From Chondrus crispus (lineage: Eukaryota > Rhodophyta > Florideophyceae > Gigartinales > Gigartinaceae), in contig NW_005179306.1 in assembly GCF_000350225.1 (NCBI RefSeq), positions 1-64,000 of the forward strand: a DNA stretch of 64,000 bases, read 5' to 3'. Positions 9,533 to 19,899 of this stretch are shown here, piece after piece (position 1 is the stretch's first letter; the number at the start of each line of letters is the position of its first letter). The notes under the pieces are model-generated. The model saw only the letters and a program-made list of their open reading frames with translations. It made no database searches and was not told the origin of the DNA. Both the position numbers and the translations under genes were made by a program.

Positions 9533-10690
9533 GTGAATGACATTCCCACCACGGGGCCCCAGTCTTTCGCTGGTTTCATCCAGCTTTATACAGACAAAAG
9601 CTCCACAACTCTGAAGACCTCAGCCGTTGTTGCCTATCCCGTCCACATCACTCTGCTTAACTTCTCTGCTCGCTTCCGATACCGTTGCATCAATGCTGGG
9701 AGCACCATCGTCGGGTTCCTCCCTGTCGACGTCAGCCCCTGCACGAAGGACTCCTCCCTAGATGAAATGCCTCTCACTTCCAGCTCAAGTATTCGTGCTC
9801 ATCGAATGAGCGTCTTGCATAAAGCTATGAAACATATGCTTGCTCCCCGCTGTGATGTTACCCAAACCGGCTTTCTTTGCAAAGACAGCAATGGCACCAC
9901 TCTCACATGCTATCCAATCCTTTACAACTACTGTTCTGACCTCAATGAAGGCAAGGACATAAGTGCAGTCCTTTACAGCACCATCACCAAACTTCCTTGT
10001 CATCAGTGCTATGTACCTTGCCGAGAACTCGCCTCGACGAGAAGGTACCCTGTCCGCAAGGTACAGGACACGACTTACGCAGGAGAGCTGCCAGCCAGTC
10101 TCAGAGAGGCGGCAGTACAACATGCGTCAGGGAACAGACCGAGAAGGTCTCGCGAAGCCCGAATCGAATCCAAGAATGTTATCTCACATTTGTCCATCTA
10201 CAAGGTGCCTTCGTTCTTGGAGTCCAGCTCGCTTCTTTCGAAGGGCGCGCCAATCGATATGTACTCCATCTTCTCATTCGAGCCACTGCATAACCTATTC
10301 CTCGGTATTTCCAAACTCATGAAGATAAGCGCGGCACACCGCCTTAACTCTGAGCAACTCATAACGACGAAGGGTACGATATCGGGAAGACCAAGAAGTT
10401 TCAAGACAGCGCGCAAATCGATTCTTGCAGGCGCTAATGCCATTCTTGCTGGCATCGAACGCGACTACTACGCGCCTGGTATCCATGTGGACTTTTCGAA
10501 AGGAGACAAAGGGCAATACCTGAACGGAATCTACCTTTCCAGCACACGAGGTATGCTGAAAGCAAAAGACTACCATGCCCTCGACATGGTGTTCCCTATC
10601 ATCGGAGCTTTCATAGACCGGTTCTGTGATGAAGCACAATCTGGTCCTGTTACGTCCATCTTTACCCAGTACTCAGACATCCTGCACTGA
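9533..10690 (+). pseudogene. Plavaka-like transposase core
   Basis: This 385-codon frame has the strongest match to Plavaka-type DDE transposases. Residues about 17-45 contain 'IQLYTDKSSTTLKTSAVVAYPV', in which the Asp of 'TDK' is a probable catalytic residue. Residues about 150-170 hold a C-x-x-C ('LPCHQCYVPC') as in the zinc-binding insert of the family. Residues about 240-260 hold 'FEPLHNLFLGISK', the His-containing box seen in many members as 'DxLHxxxxG'. The remaining part is helical and includes the place where the third catalytic acid would fall. The start is adjacent to the stop of the preceding frame (TGAATG overlap), consistent with a frame change or a short intron. Confidence 0.72.
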
Positions 10691-10693
10691 GCA

Positions 10694-11665
10694 ATGAGAT
10701 ACGGTCTCTCCCCAGAATGTACGGAGGGAGAAACAGAACGGTTAGAACTCGCAGTTTCTACATTCAAAGAATTTGCTCAGCATATATTTGCGGAGCACCA
10801 CGTCTCCGGCTTGAAGACATCCAAATTCCATCTTCTGGACCACCTCGGTTGTGATATACGTGTCATGGGTGGCTTGCAGCACTGCGATTCTGGTGTTTTC
10901 GAGCATTCTCATCTTTTATTTAAACAGAGCTACCGCCAGACATCGAGAAGAAGAGGAACTGCTATGGAAGAAACTGTCAGACGCATAAACGTAAGCAGGA
11001 ATTTAGAAATAGCACGTGTGAGCCTTGACCAGTCGTCAGCCCGCTCTGCACAAACGACGACTCTCCGACCAGAAGACGGTGCTAATTTGGTCCGGGATGG
11101 GCGTCGTCTCAATCTATTAGATTTCAAGACGACTTGCGAGGCAGCCGCACCGCTCGTAAAAGATGTAGAGGGACAACCTCCTGAAAGCCTTCTGCAGCTG
11201 CTTCGGGGCAGTCATCTGCAGAAATGCATTGTGCTTTTCCTTCAGCTTGGGGACCAGGGCGCGAACATTTTTGTGAAGCTCATTGAGGAGGAAGTTTCAA
11301 AACTTGGTTCTACGGCGCACGCCCTTCTTGTTTGTCTCACCATGGTTAAGTCTGCGTATGTGATGGGGGGCACATTCCCACGCTGGATGACTTCGACAGG
11401 GAGACCGAAACGTTGCACTATGAGACAATTCGGAGACACAAGTTGCAAAGAATATTTGTTACCAGGTCGTTCGGTGCCTCACGAAAGTCCCCCTTCTCTT
11501 ACGTCACTATTTCATGTTCCACAACTGAAGGAGGCACTCTGTGGATCGCCAAAGTCCCTGCTCTTGTGCGACTCACGGTTCCGGACATCACAGGAGAACG
11601 TTGCTGTATGTTCGTGCAGTACATGGACTGCATTGCGCCGTAGGACAAAGTTGACGAAGTGTTAG
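10694..11665 (+). pseudogene. Plavaka-like transposase C-terminal region
   Basis: The frame opens just after the stop of the core and continues the protein. 'KTSKFHLLDHLGCDIRVMGG' and 'CDSGVFEHSHLLFKQSYRQT' match the end of the Plavaka catalytic fold, where a conserved E-x-x-H follows the lysine/histidine-rich strand. The latter half (residues about 120-320) has no recognisable motif. A shorter frame at 11,659-11,955 completes the protein with an 'FYVNRFY' motif like that found at the very C-terminus of CACTA-type proteins. Confidence 0.6.
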
Positions 11666-11984
11666 GATGTGTATGTCTACGGTGGTCCTCGGATGACAAC
11701 ATGGATCATACTCTCACTCCTGTTGCGCTTAAAGACACACAAAGGAGGGACATTTTGACAGTTGGGCCGTGGTTCGGCATCGTGAAGGCGACTGCTGTGA
11801 TGGGCACAGTTCACGTAGTGAGGGAGAACTTCCCTGCTCAACCATTTGTTCAACCGTTACACTGGATGTACCATCGGTTTTACGTGAACCGTTTTTACAA
11901 AGATCATTCAAAAGACTTTATCACATTTGATGAAGGGGAATGCGACCCCCAGTAAACTCCGAATGTTGCACTTACCAGCATGAA

Positions 11985-12600
11985 TCAACCGCAGTCCTCC
12001 GAACCACAAAAGACTCGTTTCTCGTTTTGCAAAAGCCAATCTGGTATCTTCGATGATGACCGAGAGGTATCAGCAACGGAAAAGTCGTCGTTTTCATCTT
12101 CGTTCTTTGTCACAAACGCAGGCGATAAACTGCCTATAGCAATTTGACCATCTAAAGCAAGCGGATCCCGTCTGACCATCTTAGCAGTAGCTTCGACGAG
12201 CTCCTTGAAGGAATCTAAGAAAGCCCCATCACTCGCTGCAATACTTACTCGCACAACAAAGGGCACGCGAGAAAATTTGTAGCGAGTATCCCCCCTTTCG
12301 GGAGAGAAACGGATAGAAGAAACTCTTCTGCAATTCCTTTCGCAATCGGGGTCCACTCGTCCTTGTCCCTGACACTCTCATGGAACGTGCTGAATAGAAA
12401 TCCGGACAGCGCATCACTCGATCCGCGAAGGATCCTCGCGGCAGCTAATCCAGTGATCTGGCCCTTGACATGGAGGTCTCGAGTATGCAAAAAACTTTGC
12501 ATCTTACCTTCAATCTCATCGTACCCACCCGCCATTGAAACTTCTTCAAAAGTGTCAAGAAAAACGTGCTGTTTGCATGCTGCTGGAGCTAGCAGCAACA
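11985..12600 (-). pseudogene. Unassigned exon-like coding sequence downstream of LTN1
   Basis: Minus-strand frames at about 12,580-12,245 and 12,356-11,985 read as ordinary protein. The first has 'FLDTFEEVSMAGGYDEIEGKMQSFLHTRDLHVKGQITGLAAARIL' in its course. The second has 'AASDGAFLDSFKELVEATAKMVRRDPLALDGQIAIG' and an acidic-serine segment. An acceptor-like ATGCAAACAG precedes the first. They could be later exons of the listerin gene, which lies just upstream on the same strand, because HEAT-like helices are seen in both. No motif confirms this. A switch of frame near 12,290 marks either an intron or damage. Confidence 0.4.
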
Positions 12601-12663
12601 ACATACACAAAAATTGGGTACAGACGGGGTCAGAGACTACAGCCCGGGAAAACGCGTAATCCA

Positions 12664-13440
12664 TTAGGCCTCCGGCAGGGCGGCGGCGAGATGCGGGTTG
12701 GAGGGGCGGGTACGCTTTTGCTCCGGGCCGCGCGCCAGGAGCATGAGCGGATCCGGGGTGCTGTCGATGACGGGTGCGACGACGCGCAGCGAGCGGGCCG
12801 TCGACACTAGCCAGATGAAGACGGCGGTGAGGCGGCGATCGTCGGAAAGGAAGAGGTTCGGGTCGTTGGTGGGCGGGGGGTGGTCGATAAGGTCCGCGCA
12901 GTAGGCGCACCGCTCGTCGGCGTAGCGGGCGACGACCTTGTCGCGATGCACCGGGGTGGCAAGCGTGTCCTCTAGAGTGCGAGCGGCGACCTGGGCGACG
13001 GAGGGGGCGACGTCGCCAGTGGCGGCCAGCCAGACGGGAAGCACGGCGGGGAAGAAGTGCTGGACTGGGCGGGGGAAGAAGTGCACGAGCTGGCGCATGA
13101 GAATGAGCAGTGCGGTGCGCACGGCGGGGATCGGGTCTGATCGGGGGGCGATGCGGGAAGCGGGGTCCCAGTCGTTGACGAAGACCGGGGCCGGCCGCGG
13201 GCGGCGGCGCGTCGAGGTGAGCCGTGAGATCCGCGAGAGCGCGTAGCTTGGTGGTGGCGTCGCGCTTGGAGAGCTTCTTGAGGAGCTGCAGGGCGTGAAT
13301 GTCCCAGGGGGACGGCTCGGGGTGGGTGAGGGAGGGGTGGCTGGTTTGCACGGGGAGGGCGTGGGCCGTGGCCGCGGCAAAGGAAGTGAAGGGGGGGTAG
13401 TAGTCGTGGCCGCGGCAGCGGAGACGAGGCCGGGGTGCGG
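12664..13440 (-). pseudogene. LTN1: Listerin N-terminal fragment
   Basis: The minus strand encodes the start of the E3 ubiquitin ligase listerin, which tags stalled nascent chains on 60S ribosomes. Seen: a short 'YYPPFTSFAA' lead, then 'LQLLKKLSKRDATTKLRAL', the hallmark of the listerin N-terminus (LrKLsKkDxtTKlKAL). HEAT-like helices follow: 'VRTALLILMRQLVHFFPRPVQHFF', 'LPVWLAATGDVAPSVAQVAARTLEDTL', and 'YCADLI' further on. The two parts lie in different frames, with the switch in a very GC-rich stretch at about 13,190-13,230; this may be a short intron, a sequencing error, or a true frameshift. The full protein exceeds 1,500 residues and ends in a RING finger; only about the first 230 residues are here. 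The gene is truncated or continues through introns to the left. Confidence 0.72.
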
Positions 13441-13724
13441 TGGTACGAAGGGAAAATTATGGTCGGCGGGGCGGTGCGGAAGGCGTGGTTTAATTCAGAG
13501 GGTTGGACGATGGGAATGCAGAGACAGCGGCGGATGACGATTGCGTCAACCGTTGACGGTGGATGTGCAAATATTTTATCAAAACATCGTCATGTCCAGT
13601 GTGGCTAACGACACCTACAGCATCCACTACAGTTCGGCCGACCTCAGCAGACCTCAGCAGCACAGCAATGCTCCCCCTCGCGCAGCGCCCCTCGCCAACA
13701 TCACGTCCCGACAGCTCCAATGCT

Positions 13725-14030
13725 TCACATTCCCGCCGCCTTCCGCGCCTTGCGCTTGGTCATCCCCGCTGCATTTTCCGTAACCGTCACCGGCTCCCCT
13801 TCCCTCTCTGTCTCGCCTTCCGGCTCGGCGTCCTTCACCTTGACCTTCCCCCGCTTGGACTTGAGCGCAATCATAACAACTGCGGTGAGCGTGGAAATCC
13901 CGACGATCTTCCTGAAGTACGGCTTGAGGTTGGCCTTGTCCCAGTTGTCCCAAGCCTTTGACAGCCTCCGCGTGACGGCGCCGCCGATCAGCATGGGGTA
14001 CACCACGGCGAGATGCACGGACGCCATCAT
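13725..14030 (-). CDS. Small two-helix membrane protein
   Basis: From the ATG at 14,030 this frame gives 101 residues. Residues about 4-18 (VHLAVVYPMLIGGAV) and about 46-58 (VGISTLTAVVMIAL) are hydrophobic and could be membrane helices. Between them is 'RRLSKAWDNWDKANLKPYFRK', an amphipathic basic stretch. The tail is charged (Glu/Lys rich) and ends in 'MTKRKARKAAGM'. I do not recognise the family. The family-1 LTR begins only 15 bases upstream of the ATG, so the LTR either replaced the promoter or cut off an N-terminal part; the frame in fact stays open into the LTR. Confidence 0.5.
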   Translation of the reverse strand: MMASVHLAVVYPMLIGGAVTRRLSKAWDNWDKANLKPYFRKIVGISTLTAVVMIALKSKRGKVKVKDAEPEGETEREGEPVTVTENAAGMTKRKARKAAGM

Positions 14031-14044
14031 GAACTTGTACCCCG

Positions 14045-15063
14045 TGTAGTGCAATACCCGTCTCGGGTAGGGGAATGAAAGGAAGTGAAAAAGGAAAAAA
14101 ATTGGATACTGTAGTCCGGGTTTGGGGGACACACGTGTGCGACGAAGCGCACGATTATTTTAATTATATAATTTATTTACTAATTAGATCTAAAATCTAG
14201 AGTCGGGAGCTACTGTACTCGCCCCGGCGGGGCTCTATATAACTTAGCCCTTTGAACGAACAAGTCAATAAACCAACTCGAGTTGCCAGAGTCTGATATC
14301 GCCTTGGTTGAAGTTCGTCCTTTACAAGACATTCCCTTTAACTACAGATTACTTTATCCTTTGCGCTCGGGGGTTCCCTTTTCTCTTTCTTTTATTTCCC
14401 TGTCCTTTTCTATCTCTAATTCTACCTATTTTCCCCTTATCTTGTGTTGGTGCCATCGGCCTCGGTTGCGACCGAACCGGTGTAGGTGTCTTTTGCCATC
14501 GGGCGACACAGTTGACGTAGCGCTGCTACTGTGGCCCATTTTCCGACGGAGACTGTTGCAACGACGTCTCCCTCGAAGGGCTTCGTCGTGTTACAAGCCA
14601 CTGTTGGTGCCATTGGCCTCGTTGCGACCGAACCGGTGTAGGTGTTTCGAGCCATCGGGCGTCACAGTTGACGTAGCGCTGCTACTTTCATTTCATCCCG
14701 TCGGGCTGCGTTGCGACGCCCGCGTCGAAGGCCTTGTCGCGTTACAAGGTGTCGAAGAAGCTCAACGAGAATTAGCCTTACAAGTCAGTGGAACCGGGGT
14801 ACCTAAGTACGCGCCCCACCCCACACTCGTCGAGCAGTTCTCTTTGCAAGTCTCTACTACATCGATCCTGGGCCGGGCTATTTCTCTTTGCCCCCCCTAT
14901 CAAGGATCTGAGCTACTACGAGTCGCAAGCTCGTTTAAACGGAGAAGGGAGAGTCGGACACTCTGTAACGCTGTGCCATCGGCGGTTCTTCTTTTTGCTG
15001 CTGTTGTTGTTTTTGCTGGACCATCGGACCGCGGTCTCTGCCTGATAGGCGCATTGCACTACA
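14045..15063 (+). repeat. Family-1 LTR, left (copy A)
   Basis: The LTR is 1,019 bases long with perfect 11 bp inverted ends (TGTAGTGCAAT/ATTGCACTACA). A TATATAA box lies at about 14,236 after a GC-rich stretch. Downstream, a unit of about 157 bases starting TTGGTGCCAT occurs twice (about 14,447 and 14,603). Short C/T-rich tracts and a CTGCTGTTGTTGTTTTTG stretch lie near the right end. Confidence 0.9.
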
Positions 15064-15180
15064 AAAGTGGTCTCCCGACCTAGAATTGTCTACAGGAAAC
15101 CCGACCTAGAATTGTGTCGACGACAGTCTCAGTCTGGAGACGCACTACAAAAGTGGTCTCCCGACCTAGAATTAGTTCTG
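15064..15180 (+). repeat. Repeated primer-binding-site region
   Basis: Just inside the LTR the sequence TGGTCTCCCGACCTAGAA begins. It starts with TGG and could pair with the 3' CCA end of a tRNA. The core CGACCTAGAA occurs three times (about 15,078, 15,104 and 15,163). The last copy is preceded by a duplicate of the LTR end (GCACTACAAAAGTGG). Copy B (57,625-57,700) shows a similar threefold arrangement, whereas family 2 has the same primer site once. Confidence 0.6.
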
Positions 15181-15268
15181 TCTACGACAAGGAGGTGGTC
15201 TGGGTAACGGAGTGTCTTTTTTATTTTTTGTTTGTAACTTTTTTTTGGTAGGTTCGCTCGTACGAGCG

Positions 15269-18200
15269 ATGTCGACAAACGCACCCGGGGACGTTGGTCC
15301 CGGGGCGAGTTGGAGCGGATCGGCAAGGGCGTCGAGGATCCCGCGAGGTCCTCGCACCCGAAGCCAGGCCAATACGGCCACGGATCCCGAAGGTCAAGAA
15401 TCCCCGACGGGAATTAAAGCCGACAAGGATAACCTACCCTACAGGTTCGAGAAGATGGGCGAGGAAATTCGCCAAGAGATGACGAAAAATCTCGAGGCTG
15501 AATTAGCCCTCGTCCGGAAGCAACTGAATTTGCAAGCATCCGAGTTCTACACCGTTTTAGGAGAGCTTTCGGCTCGAGTGGATCTCTTCGAGAAGGAGAG
15601 AGGTGATGCGACCGACGGTCTGGAGCCGGAGGTCCTAGCTTCGTTGAAAATTTCAGTCAAGGACGCAAGGCGCGACGCGAATCAAGCTTTGGAGTCCTTG
15701 GGTAAATTTAGAAGCAGTATCGACGACAGGTTTGACCGCGCCCCTCATCGTCTCAACGACCTTGAACAGGCCGCCGGACAAGAGCCGCTCCTAACCGGTC
15801 GAGAAGGCGACCGTTGATCGAAGAAGGACAAGGCCGCTGTACAGCGGAGTTCCAAGTCGAAGACTGCGAAGAAGAATCTGCGACGCAGGAGCAAGAGTCA
15901 CTGTAGTGACGAGCCGGAGGACTAAGACTCAATGACCGAGTCGAACGGCCTTTCCGAAGATGGTGACGACGGTTCGTCGAACCATGCCAGCAATTCCGAA
16001 CATCGTTCAGAGGAAGGAAAAGGAATTTCGCAGGGCAAGAAAATTACCTCCAGACGGGGCGGAGTCACTTCGTCCGCCTCGCGGAGAGACAAGGACGCGG
16101 AACCCGAAGATGTCGCAACGCGGCGCGGGCCGCGATGAGAGGAGTTGGAGGAGCTGAATCCGACCAACTACCTCTTCAAGAAGTTGCTTTTGTACCGAAC
16201 GTACCGCTTGCGAAACCCGCAGACATATTTGTCAAGTTCCCGGCGGACCGCCGTGCGAAAAATCAGGAGAGATATTCCGCCTAAGGTGAAGAAGAACAAC
16301 AGTTCACAGGTGAGGACCGGGTCCTTGTTGTAGTGCAATGTGCCTGTCAGGCCGGAACCAGGGTCCAACGGTCCAGCGACAACACAACCAACAAACAACA
16401 ACCAACAAGAGTTGCCGACGGCACAGCCCTACGGAGTGTCCGATTCTCCCTTTCCCTTTAAGTGGGTTTGCGGCTCACAGTAGCTCAAGTCCCTGATAGG
16501 GGGGGCAAAAGGAAGAGGCCCGCCCCGGGACGAATGATGGTAGAATCTTGTACAGGCAGCTGCTCAGCGAGTTGGGGGCGGTGATGAGGAAGCCGTGCCC
16601 GATGGGTCGTAAAGCCAATGCTCGCGGAGCCCCTGTTACACCTTATACCCTTGATAACGTCTTCGACGGGGGCGTCGCAACGCAGCCCGACGGGAACTAG
16701 CAAACACATAGCAGCGCTACACCTCCGTACTGCCCGATGGCAAAGGACCGACACCGGAACGGTCACAACCTGTATCCGATGGAACCAACACTGTCCTGTA
16801 TACACAACAAGACCTTCGAGGAAGACGTCGTCGCAACAGCTTCCGTCGGTGGACGTAATCAAGTAGCAGTGCTACACCCACGTGTCGCCCGATGGCCAGG
16901 ACACCTACACCGGTCCGGTCGCACCCGAAGCCGATGCCACCAACAACAAACAAAAGAACCAACACAAGAGCCCGATGACTCCAGTCGTCACAATGCGGAT
17001 CGCAATCAGGCACTGTGGAACCAACACAAGATAAGGGAATAGAAATAGAGATAGAAATAGAAAAGGATAGGTGAAATAAAGGAAAAGGAAAGAGAACCCC
17101 CAAGCGCAAAGGCTAACGTAATCTGTGGTAAAAGGGAGCGTCTTGGGAAAGACGGACTTCGACCAAGGCGATATTCAACTCTGGCAACTCGGGTTACCTT
17201 TACTGACTTGGTGGTCAGAGGGCTAAGGTATATATCGCCCCGACGGAACCACTACAGTAGCTCGCGGCGCTAGATCCTACATCTAATCTAGTGTCAGCAA
17301 AATTAATGCCAACCAATTAACTAAATAAAATAAAATAATTAAAAATTAAAACTGTGCAATTATTCACACGTGTGTCCCCCAACCCGGACTACTTTTCATA
17401 TCCAAAATATTTTCCTTTCTTTTCACCCCCCTTTTCAGGTGCGTATTGCACTACACTTGTGTTGGATTTTTTGGCAAAGTTTGTTCAAGAGTTTGATACT
17501 CAAGAAATGAACGAGGGGCAAGCGATCCGCTGGTTGCCCGAATTTCTAAGCGGCATCGCCTTGAGACAGTACACTTTGGTGTCTCAGACGGCCGGGTCCC
17601 ATCACGGAAAGGTATCCGTTTGGCCAGAGGCCATACAGTGGTTGTTGAGGAGTTTCGCAACCGACGAAGCCATCCGTCAAGCCGTGCTCGCATTGCGAGA
17701 AGTTCAGCAAAGACCGTCTGAAGACGAAATGGAATTTTACATTCGCCTAACAGACGCTAGTAATCGCTGTGGGAATGTTTATTCTATGAAGAAGCAGATG
17801 ACCATGTTCATCGAGAGGCTAGATGCCAGTATTAAGCCCATGGCCTCGCAGTATCGACAAGATAACCGAGATGTCTCATTTTTGAGATTGGTAAATTATG
17901 CAAAGGCGCATGGCTCGGCGAGCCGCGCCAAGGACAAGAAGACCAAGAAGGTCACGATTCAGACGCCGTCGACGTTCAGGGCGGGGAAGAAGCCCAGGGC
18001 TCCTTATCCCGGTCGTAAAGGTCAGGCCGCCGTCCACTTAGCCGAGTCAATCCCCGCGTCCGATGAACGCCGTGCGCACGGAAGCGGCGAAAATCAGTAT
18101 GAAAGAGCATTGGTAGCCGAAGGCAATTTTATTGAGCCATCGGAGGGCTACGGACACGAGGACTACGGGCCAAGGGGGTCGTCAACTTTACCGACGCCCA

Positions 18201-18690
18201 CATACACGACGGAGTCGTTTTCAGAGCCCACGGATCCCGTGATGATATTCCGGGGGCGCGGCCACACGCCGGCGCCGTGCATTCCGATGGAAGACAAGGG
18301 TGCAACGTTTCGAAGGCCAGGCTGGATGGGATGGCCGCAACATCAAGGAAGGCCGCCGGCCCGTGGAGGACCTAGGCCGCAATATCCCGTCAAGAAGCAC
18401 AGACTGGTGTGCTATCATTGTTACGAAAAGGAGCACGCCGCGCCAACGTGCATTCTTTCCCTCCGGGAAATGCACCGAGTTTTGGAAAATTGTGAGGCGT
18501 TGTCTCCGATGGAGAGGTTAGGGATACCATCCACGAGTTACCTGAAGGTCAAGAATTGGTTCGATTCGCAGACGGCGAGCACGCCGAGTGCTTCAACGCC
18601 GAGGCCGAACCAGCTCTTCAGAAGGCCCGCCGCGGGGCCCGCGTCGTCGGACGTGAGAAGGAACCCGCAGCGGCAGGAAAACTAGAGAGG
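15269..18690 (+). other. gag region, family-1 copy A
   Basis: Gag starts at an ATG at 15,269 with an Ala/Gly/Ser/Pro-rich lead, then a long coiled-coil-like helical stretch ('EEIRQEMTKNLEAELALVRKQL'-type heptads). After the nested solo LTR comes the capsid-like domain ('LDFLAKFVQEFDTQEMNEGQAIRWLPEFLSG' onward by spacing). Near the end is a CCHC zinc knuckle (C-x2-C-x4-H-x4-C) at 18,410-18,451, which in the family packages the RNA. The region is broken. Confidence 0.8.
16329..17455 (-). repeat. Solo LTR of family 1 nested in gag
   Basis: A 1,127-base LTR lies in reverse orientation inside the gag of copy A. It starts TGTAGTGCAAT and ends ATTGCACTACA, and its reverse complement matches the other family-1 LTRs most closely in the 29,280 type. 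The 5 bases CTTGT flank it on both sides (16,324-16,328 and 17,456-17,460), a clean target-site duplication. Only one LTR remains, so a full element inserted here and later collapsed by LTR-LTR recombination. Confidence 0.9.
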
Positions 18691-18899
18691 GGAATCTCGC
18701 ATGAGTGGCGAGAGGCACAGGGTCGACGTACTGTGCCCGGGGCTCAGCCCCGTTCCCCGTCTCTAAGGGAAAAATCAGGCCCCGATGAGGAGGTTGTTGG
18801 ATTGGTGGATAAGCCCAAAGGGCCAGTTCAAGTCAAGAAAATTTTGAGCCGAGCCCGAGATCATCCGCTGGAAGAAGTTCGAAGACCCTGGTACAGGGT

Positions 18900-19420
18900 T
18901 AAGCGAAGGGAGTGTCCCGAGAAGATTTTGGTTCTTTCGCGAAAAAACTACAAAGTTTACGCGGACATTGGACCAACAGTCGGATTGATGAGCCGGGTGT
19001 TGTCTGTATTAGACACCGGCGCGGGACCAAACCTTGTGCGAAAATCGGAACTCCCGGCTGGAATGGAATCTCTAGTGTCCTATGGACCGACCCAAGACAT
19101 TGGCGACGCGAACAATAGGCCACTCCGGACTCTTGGCACAATTAGAATGCCTGTGAGGCTTGGAAAATTCGTGGCCGCAGCCGAGTTTATTGTATGCGAA
19201 AAACTAGCAGTCCCGCTAATTCTAGGCGCGGACTACTGTGACCGGTTTGTGGAAGCAATTTATCCAAGGAACAAAACGGTTGAGTTGGCAGATTTCTCGG
19301 AGGTTCCGATAGTTAGGCGGTTCTCGTCGAGAAAAGGGAAGAAGAATCTCGTCCCGGGAGAGGACGAGAATGATGGAAAGGGGGAGCGAATTTCTCCCAA
19401 GGTAAAAGTGGCATGAGCCA
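18900..19420 (+). other. Protease region, family-1 copy A
   Basis: The aspartic protease motif 'VLDTGAGPNLVRKSELP' lies at about 19,006-19,056, with the catalytic DTGA at 19,012-19,023. A flap-like segment and 'LAVPLILGADYCDRFVEAIYP' (the second conserved ILG box) follow. In the family it cuts the gag-pol polyprotein. Copy B has a nearly identical domain at about 60,400. Confidence 0.85.
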
Positions 19421-19899
19421 CGACCATCGAGCCAGGGACGCAACGCGTCCTGGAATGCACCTCGAAGAGGGCGGGCTTGGTTGCGGTTCAGCCGTACTGG
19501 TCGTTGTAGGAAAGGCACGGGTTGACGTGCACGAATGGTGTCGTTCAGGTTGAGCCTGACAGGCCATTTCGTTTACTCGTTGCAAATTTTAGGACGTATC
19601 CTGTCAGGGTGCAAAAAGGCCAAGTGCTGGCACAATTATTACCGCACCCGAGGGCCGTGCTCGAGAGCAAAACCACCATTGGTGAAGTTCTCGGAATTCA
19701 AGAAAGAAAGAAGTAAAATTTTCCTAATTCTACCAAGACGCCTACGGGCGAGACAAGATGCGAACCGTCAGATCAAGGCTGCAAGGACCAGCCAGAAGAA
19801 CGGTCGGCAGGGCTCTCCGCGTCGGCATCTACGAAGCTGCAACGCAGGATTGAGCCGCCACCGCTGGACGTGGAGGAACTCGACCTGAGCCATGTGCCG

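Larger units (their letters stand above)
8850..11955 (+). mobile_element. Plavaka/CACTA-like DNA transposon, decayed
   Basis: Four consecutive plus-strand frames make up a transposase of the KDZ/Plavaka branch of CACTA. An N-terminal domain of uncertain role (8,850-9,536) is followed by the core (9,533-10,690). The core shows 'GFIQLYTDKSSTTL', matching the 'LYSDKT' box with its catalytic Asp, 'AYPVHITLLNFS' (PVyltlgNl), and 'FEPLHNLFLGISK' (the LH box). A C-terminal part (10,694-11,665) has 'KTSKFHLLDHL' and 'GVFEHSHLLFKQSYRQTSRR'. A final piece (11,659-11,955) ends in 'HRFYVNRFYKDH'. Frame changes separate these parts, although some could be short introns. No terminal inverted repeats or target duplication were found. 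It looks inactive. Confidence 0.72.
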
